A program made the translations under genes and the position numbers. From NCBI RefSeq assembly GCF_020618475.1, contig NZ_CP085336.1:496001-560000 (forward strand): a stretch of DNA of 64,000 nt. The letters run 5' to 3'. This document shows positions 1-8,312 of this stretch, in pieces. This stretch comes from Haladaptatus halobius. GTDB taxonomy: Archaea > Halobacteriota > Halobacteria > Halobacteriales > Haladaptataceae. Within the stretch, counting starts at the first letter, position 1; each line of letters opens with the position of its first letter. A model generated the notes under the pieces. The model did not search any database, was not told the DNA's origin, and was given only the letters and a program-made list of their open reading frames with translations.

Positions 1-2
1 TC

Positions 3-923
3 AAAGCAGCGGGCTTCAAGCACGACGCCAAGAACAACCGCGTCCGCCTCTCAAAAGGCAAGAACCTTAAGGAGAGCTGGTCAGACTTCGTTCTCTGCGA
101 GTACGACATTATCTGCCCAGTCGGTCGAACCGTCGAGAACGTCCAGCAGGTTCGTGCGGTGTACGAACACGGCGAGTGGCGGTTGCACTTCGTTTGTCGC
201 GTCGAGATTGACGACACCGAGCCACCCGGCGACGGAACCGCCGGTATCGACCTCGGCATCTGTAACCTCGCCACCGTCTCCTACGGCAACGAAGCCGTGT
301 TGTACCCCGGTGGGACACTCAAAGAAGACGAATACTATTTCGCCAAAAAACGCGCGGAAACGGACGATTCGGCCTCCCGCGAAGCGAAGCGTCTCGACCG
401 AAAACGCACCGACCGGCGGACGCACTTCTTGCACACGCTGTCGAAAGACATCGTATCCGAGTGCGTCGATCGGGGCGTCGGGACGATTGTGGTGGGCGAC
501 CTCAGCGGCATCCGCGAGGACGAGAACGGTGACGCCCGCAACTGGGGATGCCACGGTAACCTCGATCTGCATGGGTGGGCGTTCGACCGCTTCACGACGC
601 TACTCGACTACAAGGCTGAAGTCGCAGGTATCGAGGTGGTCGAGAAATCCGAGCGCGGTACGTCGAAAACGTGTTCGGTGTGCGGTCGGTCGGACGACCG
701 CCAGCGTGTCGAACGCGGCTTGTACGTCTGCGGCTGTGGATTCGTCGGGAACGCGGATTGCAACGGCGCGGAGAACATCAGACGAAAAGTACTCCCGAAT
801 CTCGCCACAGACGGTGGCCGGGATAGGGATAACGGCTGGTTGGCACAGCCAGCGGTCCGCCTGTTCGACCGTAGCGAGGGTCGGTTCGCCCCGCGAGAAC
901 AGGTCACGGACCGCGAACCATAA
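3..923 (+). CDS. tnpB: IS200/IS605-family (IS1341-type) RNA-guided nuclease TnpB, 5' end outside window
   Basis: The frame is open from the left edge to the TAA at 921-923, giving the C-terminal ~306 residues of a TnpB of about 400. The first RuvC-like acid lies in GIDLGICNL (Asp codon 249-251). A treble-clef zinc ribbon follows (CSVCG then CGCGF), then the third acid in NADCNGAENI. Where the second RuvC acid normally stands (I-V-L-E-D-L) this protein has VVGDLSGIRED, with Gly at 495-497. A Glu sits just before the zinc ribbon, in SERGTSKTC, and may take over. The TnpB fragment at 18.6 kb keeps the usual Glu. No TnpA is visible. TnpB homologues are omega-RNA-guided nucleases encoded by the element itself. 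Confidence 0.9.
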   Translation, partial: KAAGFKHDAKNNRVRLSKGKNLKESWSDFVLCEYDIICPVGRTVENVQQVRAVYEHGEWRLHFVCRVEIDDTEPPGDGTAGIDLGICNLATVSYGNEAVLYPGGTLKEDEYYFAKKRAETDDSASREAKRLDRKRTDRRTHFLHTLSKDIVSECVDRGVGTIVVGDLSGIREDENGDARNWGCHGNLDLHGWAFDRFTTLLDYKAEVAGIEVVEKSERGTSKTCSVCGRSDDRQRVERGLYVCGCGFVGNADCNGAENIRRKVLPNLATDGGRDRDNGWLAQPAVRLFDRSEGRFAPREQVTDREP

Positions 924-934
924 TATCCCAACTG

Positions 935-975
935 CGGTCGGGAATCCTCGCCCTTCAGGGCGGGGAGGATGTCAA
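935..975 (+). repeat. IS1341-type right-end hairpin
   Basis: Directly after the tnpB stop lies a conserved terminal stem-loop (GCCCT/AGGGC arms within CGCCCTTCAGGGCGGGG). An exact inverse copy of about 35 bases occurs at 16631-16665. Homology to the HEPN gene begins immediately to the right, so the element end is near 974. Confidence 0.75.
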
Positions 976-1077
976 GACAGCTGTATCCGATCCATTTCCC
1001 TCTTGGAGGATTTTTGCGTCGGCAAGGGCTGTTCGGGCTTGTTCGAGTTCTTCGCCGACGTACTCATCCTCAGGCAT
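975..1077 (-). pseudogene. HEPN-domain toxin (HepT-like), truncated by the TnpB element
   Basis: Starting at the ATG at 1077, this reads MPEDEYVGEELEQARTALAD and continues through GSDTAV, which is the normal N-terminal helix of small haloarchaeal HEPN proteins. The reading then runs into the IS right end (TSSPP) and stops. The HEPN catalytic RX4-6H motif is lost. The start overlaps the end of the nucleotidyltransferase gene by 8 bases, the usual arrangement of MNT-HEPN toxin-antitoxin operons. The missing 3' part may survive beyond the left edge, on the far side of the element. Confidence 0.7.
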
Positions 1078-1399
1078 ACGAGCGTCCTTCGGAAAGCACG
1101 TGCTTGATGAATGGATGGTTCTTCCGCTCGGCGAATCGCTCGGTTGTTTGGACGTGAACGGACACAACGACGGAATAGTCGAGCTGTACGTCGTACGCGA
1201 GATCCCGAAGATCGTCGATGATCGCTTCGTCGGTAACGATCACGAAAATATCGATATCCGAATCTATCCCACGGGTATCACCGCGAGCGGTGCTGCCGAA
1301 GACGATGAGATCCTCAATTTGATTGCCAAATTCGTTGCGAGCAGCAGCTGTAAACGCCTCTACTGCTTGCTCGTGAAGCGAAGGATCTGCATCAGTCAT
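1070..1399 (-). CDS. MNT-type minimal nucleotidyltransferase (antitoxin of a HEPN-MNT pair)
   Basis: A 109-residue protein starting MTDADPSL. The nucleotidyltransferase signature GSTARGDTRGIDSDID fits G-S-x(10)-D-x-D, with both metal-binding aspartates present. In the MntA/HepT family this enzyme AMPylates the partner HEPN RNase and neutralises it. The frame is open upstream to 1600, but that part overlaps a repeat-flanking region also found at 9.5 kb, so the start at 1399 is preferred. Its partner toxin immediately downstream is destroyed, so this is an orphan antitoxin unless it acts on another HEPN protein. Confidence 0.75.
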   Translation of the reverse strand: MTDADPSLHEQAVEAFTAAARNEFGNQIEDLIVFGSTARGDTRGIDSDIDIFVIVTDEAIIDDLRDLAYDVQLDYSVVVSVHVQTTERFAERKNHPFIKHVLSEGRSYA

Positions 1400-1629
1400 A
1401 TCTCTAAGTACGTGGGCGAGACATGCTAAATGTTCGCCTATTTGCGGCCGGGGAATGCCATGATTTGTTTGGAGCAAATCACCGATAGCATGTAGATGAA
1501 TCGATAGAGGGGATGAACAGATGTCACTCTCTGAGCGGACGACTTGGGTTTCCGACCGAGTAGAGAGTCGACTCGAACACGTCGGCACGTTCTCACTCAC
1601 GCCGTCTTCGACTGTCGCTAGTCAAAGTC

Positions 1630-1827
1630 GATTACACCGTTGTAATAGAGGTGGATCGCGAACACGATCCCCTCCGTTTCGCAGAAATAGACGCAGAAAA
1701 AGACGCACTTCACCGTAGCAAACACACTAGTACCACCATGGTTCACCGGCAAAGCGGTGTGAATCTCGGGTGGTGGCGTCGCCGAAATGGGGGTTCGACG
1801 AACCCCCGTGATTACAACGCTATAATT
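1630..1827 (-). repeat. 197-bp inverted-repeat-ended element, copy 1 (MITE-like)
   Basis: The ends read TTACACCGTTGTAAT and, inverted, AATTATAGCGTTGTAAT, so they form imperfect terminal inverted repeats. Internal blocks are shared with copies at 9588, 30281 and 34282: a 'gatc...gatcc' hairpin, 'cctccgtttcgcag', a 'gtggtggcgtcgcc' core and 'gggggttc..gaaccccc' stems. The ~85 bases on the left (1545-1629) are also similar to those left of copy 2. No ORF is supported inside. Confidence 0.8.
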
Positions 1828-1945
1828 AGCGCCCTCCGTTTAGCTCCGCGTTCGCTTCGTGTGCTCGCATCCACCCCGCGAGGTCAGGATGGGAGAACGT
1901 GGTTTCGATGTGATGCCCGCCGACACCCCATTGCGTCGTTGACAA
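1826..1945 (-). pseudogene. 3' remnant of an unidentified gene, copy 1
   Basis: Read on the minus strand, this gives GVGGHHIETTFSHPDLAGWM then RAHEANAEL and a TAA that overlaps the edge of the 197-bp element. A frameshift separates an upstream 'NDAMG'. The same C-terminus occurs at 9783-10004, 29992-30282 and 34158-34283, always followed by the repeat. I do not recognise the family. Confidence 0.6.
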
Positions 1946-2414
1946 ATTTGACTTCTAAGTGAGGGATCATTCGGTGGAATATCGAGTAACTGTCGAGAAT
2001 TTGGGTCAATTTCTGAACCACTCAAATCGTATGTTAGTCTGGTTTACACCGCTCCATCGTCTCAAACAATAATAAGTCCGCGCACTGGGCTCGAAGCGGA
2101 TTGTGGTGATCTCTGAATTGATTTTCTATTGACTAATCAACTAGTAACGTTCGAGTCTAATCGCCAGATGGCTCTGACTATTTTCGGATATGCGACTGAG
2201 CTACTACTTTCGAGATATGTGATTAGACTATCGTAATAGATATGAAATTAGTAGATCCAGATCTATGGAATAAACATCTACTTTGTTTGTTTTAGTTTAT
2301 TTGACCTCGATATCTGTTGCTATTGGCGATCTCACGCTATGATTCGCGGTTCAACGCTGAAATGGGGACGGCCAATACCTTCATATCACCATCGTGCTTG
2401 AACTCATCGAACTC
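1946..2414. other. AT-rich spacer without a supported gene
   Basis: About 470 bases between the repeat remnant and the DUF7344 gene. No ORF with family resemblance is visible. The last ~150 bases probably carry the promoter of the downstream gene. Confidence 0.5.
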
Positions 2415-3077
2415 ATGAGTGCATCTCCCAACACCGCTGACGCCACTGGTGACACCACCTCGTCCCCGCAAGACACGGAGTCGTCCCAACCACTGTCAAA
2501 AGACACGATTTTTCATATCTTACAGGTACAGCGCCGACGCTTGACCTTACAGTACCTCCAAGGGCGAACAGACGCCGTTTCGTTACGCGATCTTGCCGAA
2601 CAGGTGGCGGCCTGGGAGAATAACATGTCGGTCGTCGAGCTGACTTCAAAAGAACGCCAGCGCGCCTACATTTCACTGTACCAAACTCACCTCCCGACAC
2701 TCGATACGGAGGGTATCGTTGAGTACAACAAAGATCGAGGAACAATCAGACGAACGTCCCGTGCTGACCAGTTTGATCCGTACCTGTTCGACACAGTTCC
2801 ACATCACGCATCCGAATCTTCTACGGACAGTGCGTTGGATCTCCGATGGGAGCGATATTATCTCGGCGGGACGCTTTTCAGCACGAGTCTGTTAGGTGCT
2901 AAATTGCTTCAGCTTCCACTCGTGTCACAGTTGGCGTCTCAATTAATCATCCCGATAATTTTGTCCGTCTTCTCCATCCTTACGGCGGGTCACTACTATA
3001 CTCGGTCTGTACTTCCAGAGTCCAATCCCATTGAGAAAGTTACCCAGTTATTCTCTCACCGGGGACCAAGTAACTAG
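2415..3077 (+). CDS. DUF7344-type winged-helix protein with C-terminal membrane segments
   Basis: The N-terminal ~30 residues are Ser/Thr/Asp-rich and probably disordered. Residues ~35-125 carry the haloarchaeal DUF7344 winged-helix pattern: a 'LSKDTIFHILQ..RRR' opening, 'LRDLAEQVAAWEN', 'LTSKERQRAYISLYQTHLP', then a 'GIVEYNKDRGT' wing. Two hydrophobic segments close to the C-terminus suggest a membrane-attached regulator. The ATG at 2415 (MSASPNT) is preferred to the upstream GTG at 2394. Its target cannot be read from the sequence. It stands alone, between repeat debris and a DUF389 pseudogene. Confidence 0.75.
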   Translation: MSASPNTADATGDTTSSPQDTESSQPLSKDTIFHILQVQRRRLTLQYLQGRTDAVSLRDLAEQVAAWENNMSVVELTSKERQRAYISLYQTHLPTLDTEGIVEYNKDRGTIRRTSRADQFDPYLFDTVPHHASESSTDSALDLRWERYYLGGTLFSTSLLGAKLLQLPLVSQLASQLIIPIILSVFSILTAGHYYTRSVLPESNPIEKVTQLFSHRGPSN

Positions 3078-3257
3078 TCGGACACACAAACCGACACAAA
3101 ACAAGCAAGTAACTCAAAGTCTCGTCCGTTCTCCGGGCGAGATAGGAGTATCGGCTACGTGGCAGAGTCAGCACCTCATCGGGATGTAAACCGCAACTCT
3201 GACAACCCAGGAAGACCGGTCTTATGGGAGGCCCGTGTCTTTAGGTGCGGGAGGATG

Positions 3258-3864
3258 TCACGATTTCTGTCGTTCGACAAACTCAACTTCGACGGTCACT
3301 TCACGATTTGTTCCGGTTGCGATTCGCTTCTTCAGTTGCGTACTCGCTTTGGGAAAATTCTGATCGGGCGGTCGACTCACTACTACAGTCACCTTTTGAG
3401 GCTGTTTCGACACCATCCTCTCGTTGAATTCGGTTTGTACTTCCATGAGCGCCAAACTATGATACTGCTGTTGCTCGAGTGTTTCACCGACAGCTTGATT
3501 TACTGATCGTTCAAACCCGACGTGCGTTGCTATAGCTCCACCTGCAGTAACAAAGAGAACCAAGAGCACGATTGCGACGACGGCCGATGGGCCAATCTGA
3601 CTGACCGAGAGTTCGATTGTATATCTCCTGATTTCCACCCATCGGGTCTGTACCCAAGATACCAGAGAACAAGGACACCAGTAACGTGAATTGACGCCGC
3701 GTTGACGATGAGAAGAATGAGTGACCCCAATGCGACTGCCGGAATATTCCAAGCAATACTGATTCCAACGGGGCAGCGGCGGGAATGAGTGCTGCAGCGA
3801 TCATCATACCGACGAGTGCCGCAGTGCTCGCCGATTGACCGCGCCGTTCCGGAGTGTCACGCAC
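3258..3864 (-). pseudogene. DUF389 (TIGR00341) membrane protein, N-truncated and frameshifted
   Basis: Three minus-strand frames together spell the C-terminal half of a DUF389 integral membrane protein. They are 'RRGQSASTAALVGMMIAAAL' (3864 side), 'ALGSLILLIVNAASIHVTGV' (about 3530-3730 frame), then 'VGFERSVNQAVGETLEQQQY' and 'QPQKVTVVVSRPPDQNFP' to the stop at 3258. At least two frameshifts (near 3760 and 3640) join them and the N-terminal half is absent. The gene is dead. The intergenic region to 4021 has no further homology. Confidence 0.7.
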
Positions 3865-4021
3865 AAATCCGGTATGATGTAAATTATCGCAACGATTATT
3901 GAAATTTAAGAAAAGGACCGAAGTTTTTTTACCACGCCGGTATACTTGTTACCGAGCACCACACAAAACTGGTGACGCCGAACACGTAGAACAGGGTTAC
4001 GTGACCAGCTGACGACCAATT

Positions 4022-5779
4022 ATGACAGACACTGACGATACACGATCATCCGAAACGCGAACCGAGAGCGACGGCGGTGTCGCGCGCGGTGATATCTACG
4101 CCAGCGAGGAACAGGGCAAGGCCTACCGCGACTCGGTCTACAACGAGGTCGATTACGAGTCGCTCGAAGAGGCACCGGAGATGGGTTCGTATCCCAAAAA
4201 AGACGACAAGGGTGGTTTTCGGCTCGTCGACATGCCGAAAGCACCGAAGGTGAACCACATCGTCGGGCCGAGCGCCATCATGCTCGGTGCGGCGCTCGGA
4301 TCGGGCGAGACGATGTTCTGGCCGGCGATCATCGCCAACGAAGGCTGGGCGCTGTACTGGGCCTTCTGGGTCGGCGTGCTCACCCAGTTTTTCATCAACA
4401 CCGAACTCCAGCGCTGGTCGATGGCCACCGGCGAGAGCATCTTCAGGGGATTCGACCGCCTGAGTCGGTTCTGGCCGTGGTTCTTCCTCGTCGCCGGTCT
4501 CCTCCAGCTCGGCTGGCCGGGTTGGGCCGCCAGCGGCGGGCAGGTATTCGCCGCGTGGACCGGCGTCGTTCCCGAGAGTCAGTGGTGGGTTATCGGTCTC
4601 GCCACGATGGTTATCATCTGGCTGTCCTATCAGGCAGGTCCGGTGATGTACAACGTCATCGAGAAGGCACAACTCGCCATGATGTTCATCGCCATCGGCG
4701 GTGCAATAGTTTTGATCTTCCTCGTCGACTCGACAGGCCAGTTGGCGAGAATACCGGCCGGCGCGGTGAGCTTCGGGACGCTCCCGGACGACGTGGGCAT
4801 CGCCACCTTCCTCGGCGGACTCGCCTACGCAGGGGCCGGCGGTTACGTCAACCTCTCACAGGGCGTCTGGTCGCGCGAGAAGGGCTACGGCGTCGGGTCC
4901 TATCAGGGTCGCGTGAAGAACCCGCTGCGCGGAGACGCTGAACCGGAGGAGGTCCACGGTGGGCTCGCGTTTGAGCCCACCGAGACTAACCTCAAACGCT
5001 GGAGGGCATGGTGGAAGGTCTCCCAACAGGAGCACTTTCTGACCTTCGTGATCGGGCTGTTGATCATCGCGACCGTCGCCATGACCATCGCGGCGAAGTA
5101 CGTCCCGGCGAATCAGACGGTGTCCACCGACGCCGTTGCTATGTGGATCGACGTCATCATCCCGCAACTCGGGGGCGCAAACGCATTCTTGATGTATCTG
5201 GTGGTGTTCATCGCACTCTTTTCGACGCAGTACGCCATCGTCGAGGCGTTCACCCGCAACAGTGTCGACATCATCTACCAGGTATACGGTCGCCAACACG
5301 GGATGGACGTGAGCCGCGTGTTCCTCGGTGCACTCACCGTCTTCGTGCTGTGGGGCATGGCCATCATTGGGGCGAACGCCATCACCCAGATCACGACGCC
5401 GTGGGTCTTCCTCGTCATCGGGGCGGCGATGGCCGGCGTGATGATGTGGCCGTACAACGCGCTTACCATCATCCTCAACACCACCCGAATGCCAGAGCAC
5501 ACCCAACCTGGCTGGGGGCGCGTCTTCGCCATGTGGTGGGCGACTGGGTTCTTCGGGTTCTTCAGCGTCCTGCTGATCGGGGACGTCCTGTCGAGCAGGC
5601 TCGGGCTGAGCGCGTTCAGCACGGAGGTGGCCATCATGGGCAGCGGCGTCGGCGGCTACGTGCTCTGGCTGCTCGCGCTCGTCGTCCAGGTCTACACGAT
5701 GTACCGCTCGGCGCGGGCGAAACTCGACGCCAACGACACCGTCGAGGGGGCCGAGGAGGCGAGCGGCTTCCTCGCCTGA
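4022..5779 (+). CDS. Nramp-related (APC superfamily) membrane transporter lacking canonical metal-site motifs
   Basis: This 585-residue protein has a ~75-residue acidic cytoplasmic N-terminus and about eleven hydrophobic segments. The overall pattern is that of haloarchaeal proteins annotated as Nramp-family divalent metal transporters. The first helix reads GPSAIMLGAALGSGE, without the D-P-G-N that binds metal in true Nramps. The sixth-helix region reads GLAYAGAGGYVNLSQGVWSR, without M-P-H. It therefore belongs to an Nramp-like outgroup and its substrate is open. It is GC-rich, unlike its left neighbours, and is followed 40 bases later by a small membrane protein gene that may be co-transcribed. 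Confidence 0.8.
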   Translation: MTDTDDTRSSETRTESDGGVARGDIYASEEQGKAYRDSVYNEVDYESLEEAPEMGSYPKKDDKGGFRLVDMPKAPKVNHIVGPSAIMLGAALGSGETMFWPAIIANEGWALYWAFWVGVLTQFFINTELQRWSMATGESIFRGFDRLSRFWPWFFLVAGLLQLGWPGWAASGGQVFAAWTGVVPESQWWVIGLATMVIIWLSYQAGPVMYNVIEKAQLAMMFIAIGGAIVLIFLVDSTGQLARIPAGAVSFGTLPDDVGIATFLGGLAYAGAGGYVNLSQGVWSREKGYGVGSYQGRVKNPLRGDAEPEEVHGGLAFEPTETNLKRWRAWWKVSQQEHFLTFVIGLLIIATVAMTIAAKYVPANQTVSTDAVAMWIDVIIPQLGGANAFLMYLVVFIALFSTQYAIVEAFTRNSVDIIYQVYGRQHGMDVSRVFLGALTVFVLWGMAIIGANAITQITTPWVFLVIGAAMAGVMMWPYNALTIILNTTRMPEHTQPGWGRVFAMWWATGFFGFFSVLLIGDVLSSRLGLSAFSTEVAIMGSGVGGYVLWLLALVVQVYTMYRSARAKLDANDTVEGAEEASGFLA

Positions 5780-5818
5780 GAGGCTCGGTCTTTTTCCCTT
5801 CGGTCGCGTAGAGCGTCC

Positions 5819-6256
5819 ATGACATCCGAAACCGAATCGGGTGGGTTGAATCCGCTCTTTCGGCTGCTCGTTGCCTACCGGTTTCTCGTCTACGTCGGCG
5901 GCCTATTCGTCATCGGCCTTCCGCTCGTCCTGTCGATGGTCGACGTCGTGGTGCCACGGGCGGCGCGCACTGTCCTTGTCGTTGCGGTCCTCTGTGTGAT
6001 GGTGCTCACCTATGTCGGCGAGCGCCGCGTCGGCCACGACCACATCGACCCTCGAACGGGGAAATCGACCGAGGAATATCCCCTCGAAATGCGCGTCGCC
6101 GTCGCGCTCGCCGTCGTCGGTATCGCGGCGGGCGTGTACGTCGCCATCGAAGTGAACGCCCTCACGGGGCTGGTGTTCGTCGTTGGGTCGTACTTCTTCG
6201 GCTATCTGGCCTACCGCGGTGGGTTCGACGGCGGGGACGACGGCGATGGGGGTTAG
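5819..6256 (+). CDS. Small four-helix membrane protein, function unknown
   Basis: A 145-residue protein with four predicted membrane segments (about residues 13-35, 48-65, 88-106 and 112-130) and a Gly/Asp-rich tail. It begins 40 bases after the transporter gene on the same strand and shares its high GC and codon use, so the two probably form one transcription unit. Family unrecognised. It could be an accessory to the transporter, but nothing in the sequence proves that. Confidence 0.65.
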   Translation: MTSETESGGLNPLFRLLVAYRFLVYVGGLFVIGLPLVLSMVDVVVPRAARTVLVVAVLCVMVLTYVGERRVGHDHIDPRTGKSTEEYPLEMRVAVALAVVGIAAGVYVAIEVNALTGLVFVVGSYFFGYLAYRGGFDGGDDGDGG

Positions 6257-6776
6257 GGCGCGTGACGGCCGACCCCGACGACATCGACGAGGGGCCTTCG
6301 AGGACCTCCCGAGCACCGACATCGAGGTCTTCGTCCACGTGCATTTCGGGATGGCGGGGTCGTTCCCGCTGCGACTCGCGGAAGTGTTCTTTACGAGCGA
6401 CGGTCTCCACCTCGTCGAGTACGGCTACATCACGCCGCTGTTCGGTCTCGGCAGCAAGAAACACCGGCGCGAGGCCGAGGCGATGGGGGCAGTCTACGAC
6501 TACCACGACATCGACGAGGTTCTCCTCCGAGGTGACTCGGTCACGTGGCTCGACTACGGCACCGTCGAGCGGGTCGTGCTCCATGACGGTGGGTGGTTCG
6601 GTCGACCGAAACTTACCGTCTACACGGACGAGCACTCGTACGCCTATCGCCTCCACGACGACCAGGGGATAGCAAAACTCGCGGCCGACATCGAAGCGTG
6701 CGCCGACCGACACGGTTTCGCGGTCGAGGTGGTCTCCGGCGTCGGCTTCTCGCCGCGCTCGAATCGAATCTCGTGA
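6246..6776 (+). CDS. Hypothetical PH-like/DUF protein, start region probably frameshifted
   Basis: From about 6290 the frame is convincingly coding (DLPSTDIEVFVHVHFGMAGS, then 'LHLVEYGYITPLFG' and a GGWFGRPKLTVYTDEHSYAY hairpin). In this frame the only nearby start is the ATG at 6246, giving a basic, un-haloarchaeal N-terminus (RARDGRPRRHRRG). Another frame has a natural acidic start at the GTG at 6262 (VTADPDDIDEG) that would join after removal of one G in the GGGG run near 6290. A one-base frameshift or sequencing error is therefore likely. The gene follows the membrane protein directly. The product is probably cytoplasmic, with a mixed beta fold. Function unknown. Confidence 0.6.
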   Translation: MGVRARDGRPRRHRRGAFEDLPSTDIEVFVHVHFGMAGSFPLRLAEVFFTSDGLHLVEYGYITPLFGLGSKKHRREAEAMGAVYDYHDIDEVLLRGDSVTWLDYGTVERVVLHDGGWFGRPKLTVYTDEHSYAYRLHDDQGIAKLAADIEACADRHGFAVEVVSGVGFSPRSNRIS

Positions 6777-6840
6777 ATGCGCTTCTGTAATCGACTCCCG
6801 CTCTGGGAATCGTGCTGCCCGAATTAGGGGAAGAAGATGG

Positions 6841-7214
6841 CTATCCTGTGGTCCGCTCGGCGGAGTTGAGGGTGAACGAGACCTCCTGGTCTTTGTTCAG
6901 GTTGACCGATTTGGACTGGCCTTGGACGACGACATCATAACTACCCTGTGACAGCGTGACGTCGATCTGACCGGCACTGTCGGTGTACCTGCTGAAGACC
7001 TATCTGTTGGTGTTCTTGTCGACGACCGTGACGGGGACGTTTTCGAGGGCCTCGCCCTCCGCAGACACACTCACTCCGAGTGAGCGTGAACCCCGATGGC
7101 TATCCGGGTTCCCCGTCCCTTTCGCGGTGGCGGAGACGTCGGCGACGACCGCTTCGGTCGATAGAAGCACCGAGAGCGCTACGAGTGGGGGTACGAGACG
7201 TCATTCCAGCGTCG
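6841..7214 (-). pseudogene. Exported beta-domain protein remnant (carboxypeptidase-regulatory/Ig-like)
   Basis: On the minus strand a signal-like stretch (LVALSVLLSTEAVVADVSAT) leads into a beta-rich domain: 'VSAEGEALENVPVTVVDKNT', an in-frame TAG, then 'DSAGQIDVTLSQGSYDVVVQ' and 'FTLNSAERTTG'. The only start ATG (near 7212) is in a different frame. One frameshift and one nonsense codon make it a pseudogene of a small secreted protein. It is as GC-rich as the genes to its left. Confidence 0.6.
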
Positions 7215-7321
7215 CGCGATAGGGGATAAATTCGAAAGAATGTAAAATCAGTCAATCGAAGTAACAGGATAGAAATAGATCGGTCATCGTTTTACCTCCG
7301 GGATACGACGGGAGCGTCCGG

Positions 7322-7510
7322 CTATCGGGGCGGCGAGAGCACCCGGTCCTCGATGGCCCGGTCGCCCCACCAGACGAGGTAGGCGTAGGCGACGAGTGAT
7401 AAGGCCAGTCCGGCGGCGAACGGGTAGACCCCGTCGATGGCGAACCTGAGGGTCAACAGCACCGCCGAGACGATGATGAGTCGAGTGAACGCGAGTGCGA
7501 ACAGCGCCAT
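7322..7510 (-). CDS. Small two-helix membrane protein
   Basis: 62 residues from the ATG at 7510. Two hydrophobic helices (LAFTRLIIVSAVLLTLRF and AAGLALSLVAYAYLVWW) are joined by 'AIDGVYPF' and followed by a short charged tail. Length and topology resemble small conserved haloarchaeal membrane proteins of unknown role. The frame is open further upstream, but that part lacks haloarchaeal composition. Confidence 0.5.
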   Translation of the reverse strand: MALFALAFTRLIIVSAVLLTLRFAIDGVYPFAAGLALSLVAYAYLVWWGDRAIEDRVLSPPR

Positions 7511-7644
7511 TATCTCCCTCACGGGGTACGCACCTAAAACGACGATGCCTCCGATTCCCGGCCGACGCGACGGAGCGGCCGGGGGACGACGCTTTCGACC
7601 GATATCCGTTACCACAGTGCTTAACACACCCAGTCGCGGAAAGC

Positions 7645-7836
7645 ATGGCCGTCGAAGAGGAGTTCTACGACCCAGTCGACTTCGAAACCTCGATCGACGC
7701 GCTCGGTCACGACCACGAGGACGTCGCCGAGTATCGAGCGCTCGCGGCCGACCTCCGGGAAGGGATCCGCGTCTCGACCAACGACCAGAACGAGGATCAC
7801 CAGACGCGTACGATTCGAGAGAAGTACGATGAGTAG
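7645..7836 (+). CDS. Small acidic hypothetical protein
   Basis: 63 residues from the ATG at 7645 (MAVEEEFYDPVDFETSIDAL), strongly acidic and without hydrophobic segments. It lies directly ahead of a serine recombinase remnant on the same strand. Small acidic ORFs of this kind often accompany haloarchaeal mobile elements. No function can be assigned. Confidence 0.5.
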   Translation: MAVEEEFYDPVDFETSIDALGHDHEDVAEYRALAADLREGIRVSTNDQNEDHQTRTIREKYDE

Positions 7837-7854
7837 GGCAATGAAATCGACTGA

Positions 7855-8166
7855 TACTGCGACCTCGGCGAGAGTGGAGCGTCAACTTCGCGGCGGGAGT
7901 ACCAGCGCCTCCGCGAGCACGTCACGGAGTATGAAGTGGTGGTCGCCCACGAACTTGACCGGCTGGGCCGGTCGTTTGCGGACCTCGCCGGCTTCGTCGA
8001 AGAACTCCGCGAGAAGTGCATCGACATTGACCTCGTGAACCAGCCGATTGGGACCGTTGGAGAGGACGATTGGATGGCCGAGATGATGTTGAACATGATG
8101 ATGGTATTCGCCGACGCTGAGCGGAAGATGATATTGCTTCTCTTCCCGCGCCCAGAAACGCTCTAG
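7855..8166 (+). pseudogene. Serine recombinase/resolvase catalytic domain, truncated at both ends
   Basis: After an in-frame stop, the reading GESGASTSRREYQRLREHV, 'VVVAHELDRLGRSFADLAGF' and 'MAEMMLNMMMVFADAERKMI' matches the middle of a resolvase catalytic domain, including the conserved LDRLGRS loop. The N-terminal A-R-V-S segment with the nucleophilic serine is missing. The C-terminal helix E and DNA-binding region are replaced by LLLFPRPETL. It is inactive, and is a remnant of an integrative element or IS607-like recombinase. Confidence 0.75.
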
Positions 8167-8312
8167 TGCAAATCGTCGTCAGAATAAACCCAAAGCCATG
8201 GCCTTGTTGAAAATCTCAATCGGTAAAGGGTTTCAGCGGTCGTGCTGATTGCAGAGTGCGTGTATAACAACCACTACTGCGAGGAACAGTGGTTTGAGAT
8301 TCTGGTTTTCAG

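Noticed and set aside
154..1107. 317-codon plus-strand frame over tnpB
   Set aside because: The overlapping frame contains the clear TnpB motifs and zinc ribbon; this one is a Ser/Thr/Arg-rich shadow that even crosses the element end.
1400..1600. N-terminal extension of the MNT nucleotidyltransferase
   Set aside because: The extension lies partly in sequence repeated at 9.5 kb and lacks similarity to the compact MNT fold that starts at 1399.
4046..5811. Long antisense and alternate frames over the Nramp-like gene
   Set aside because: They arise from high GC and codon bias; the translations are Arg/His/Pro-rich with no family resemblance.
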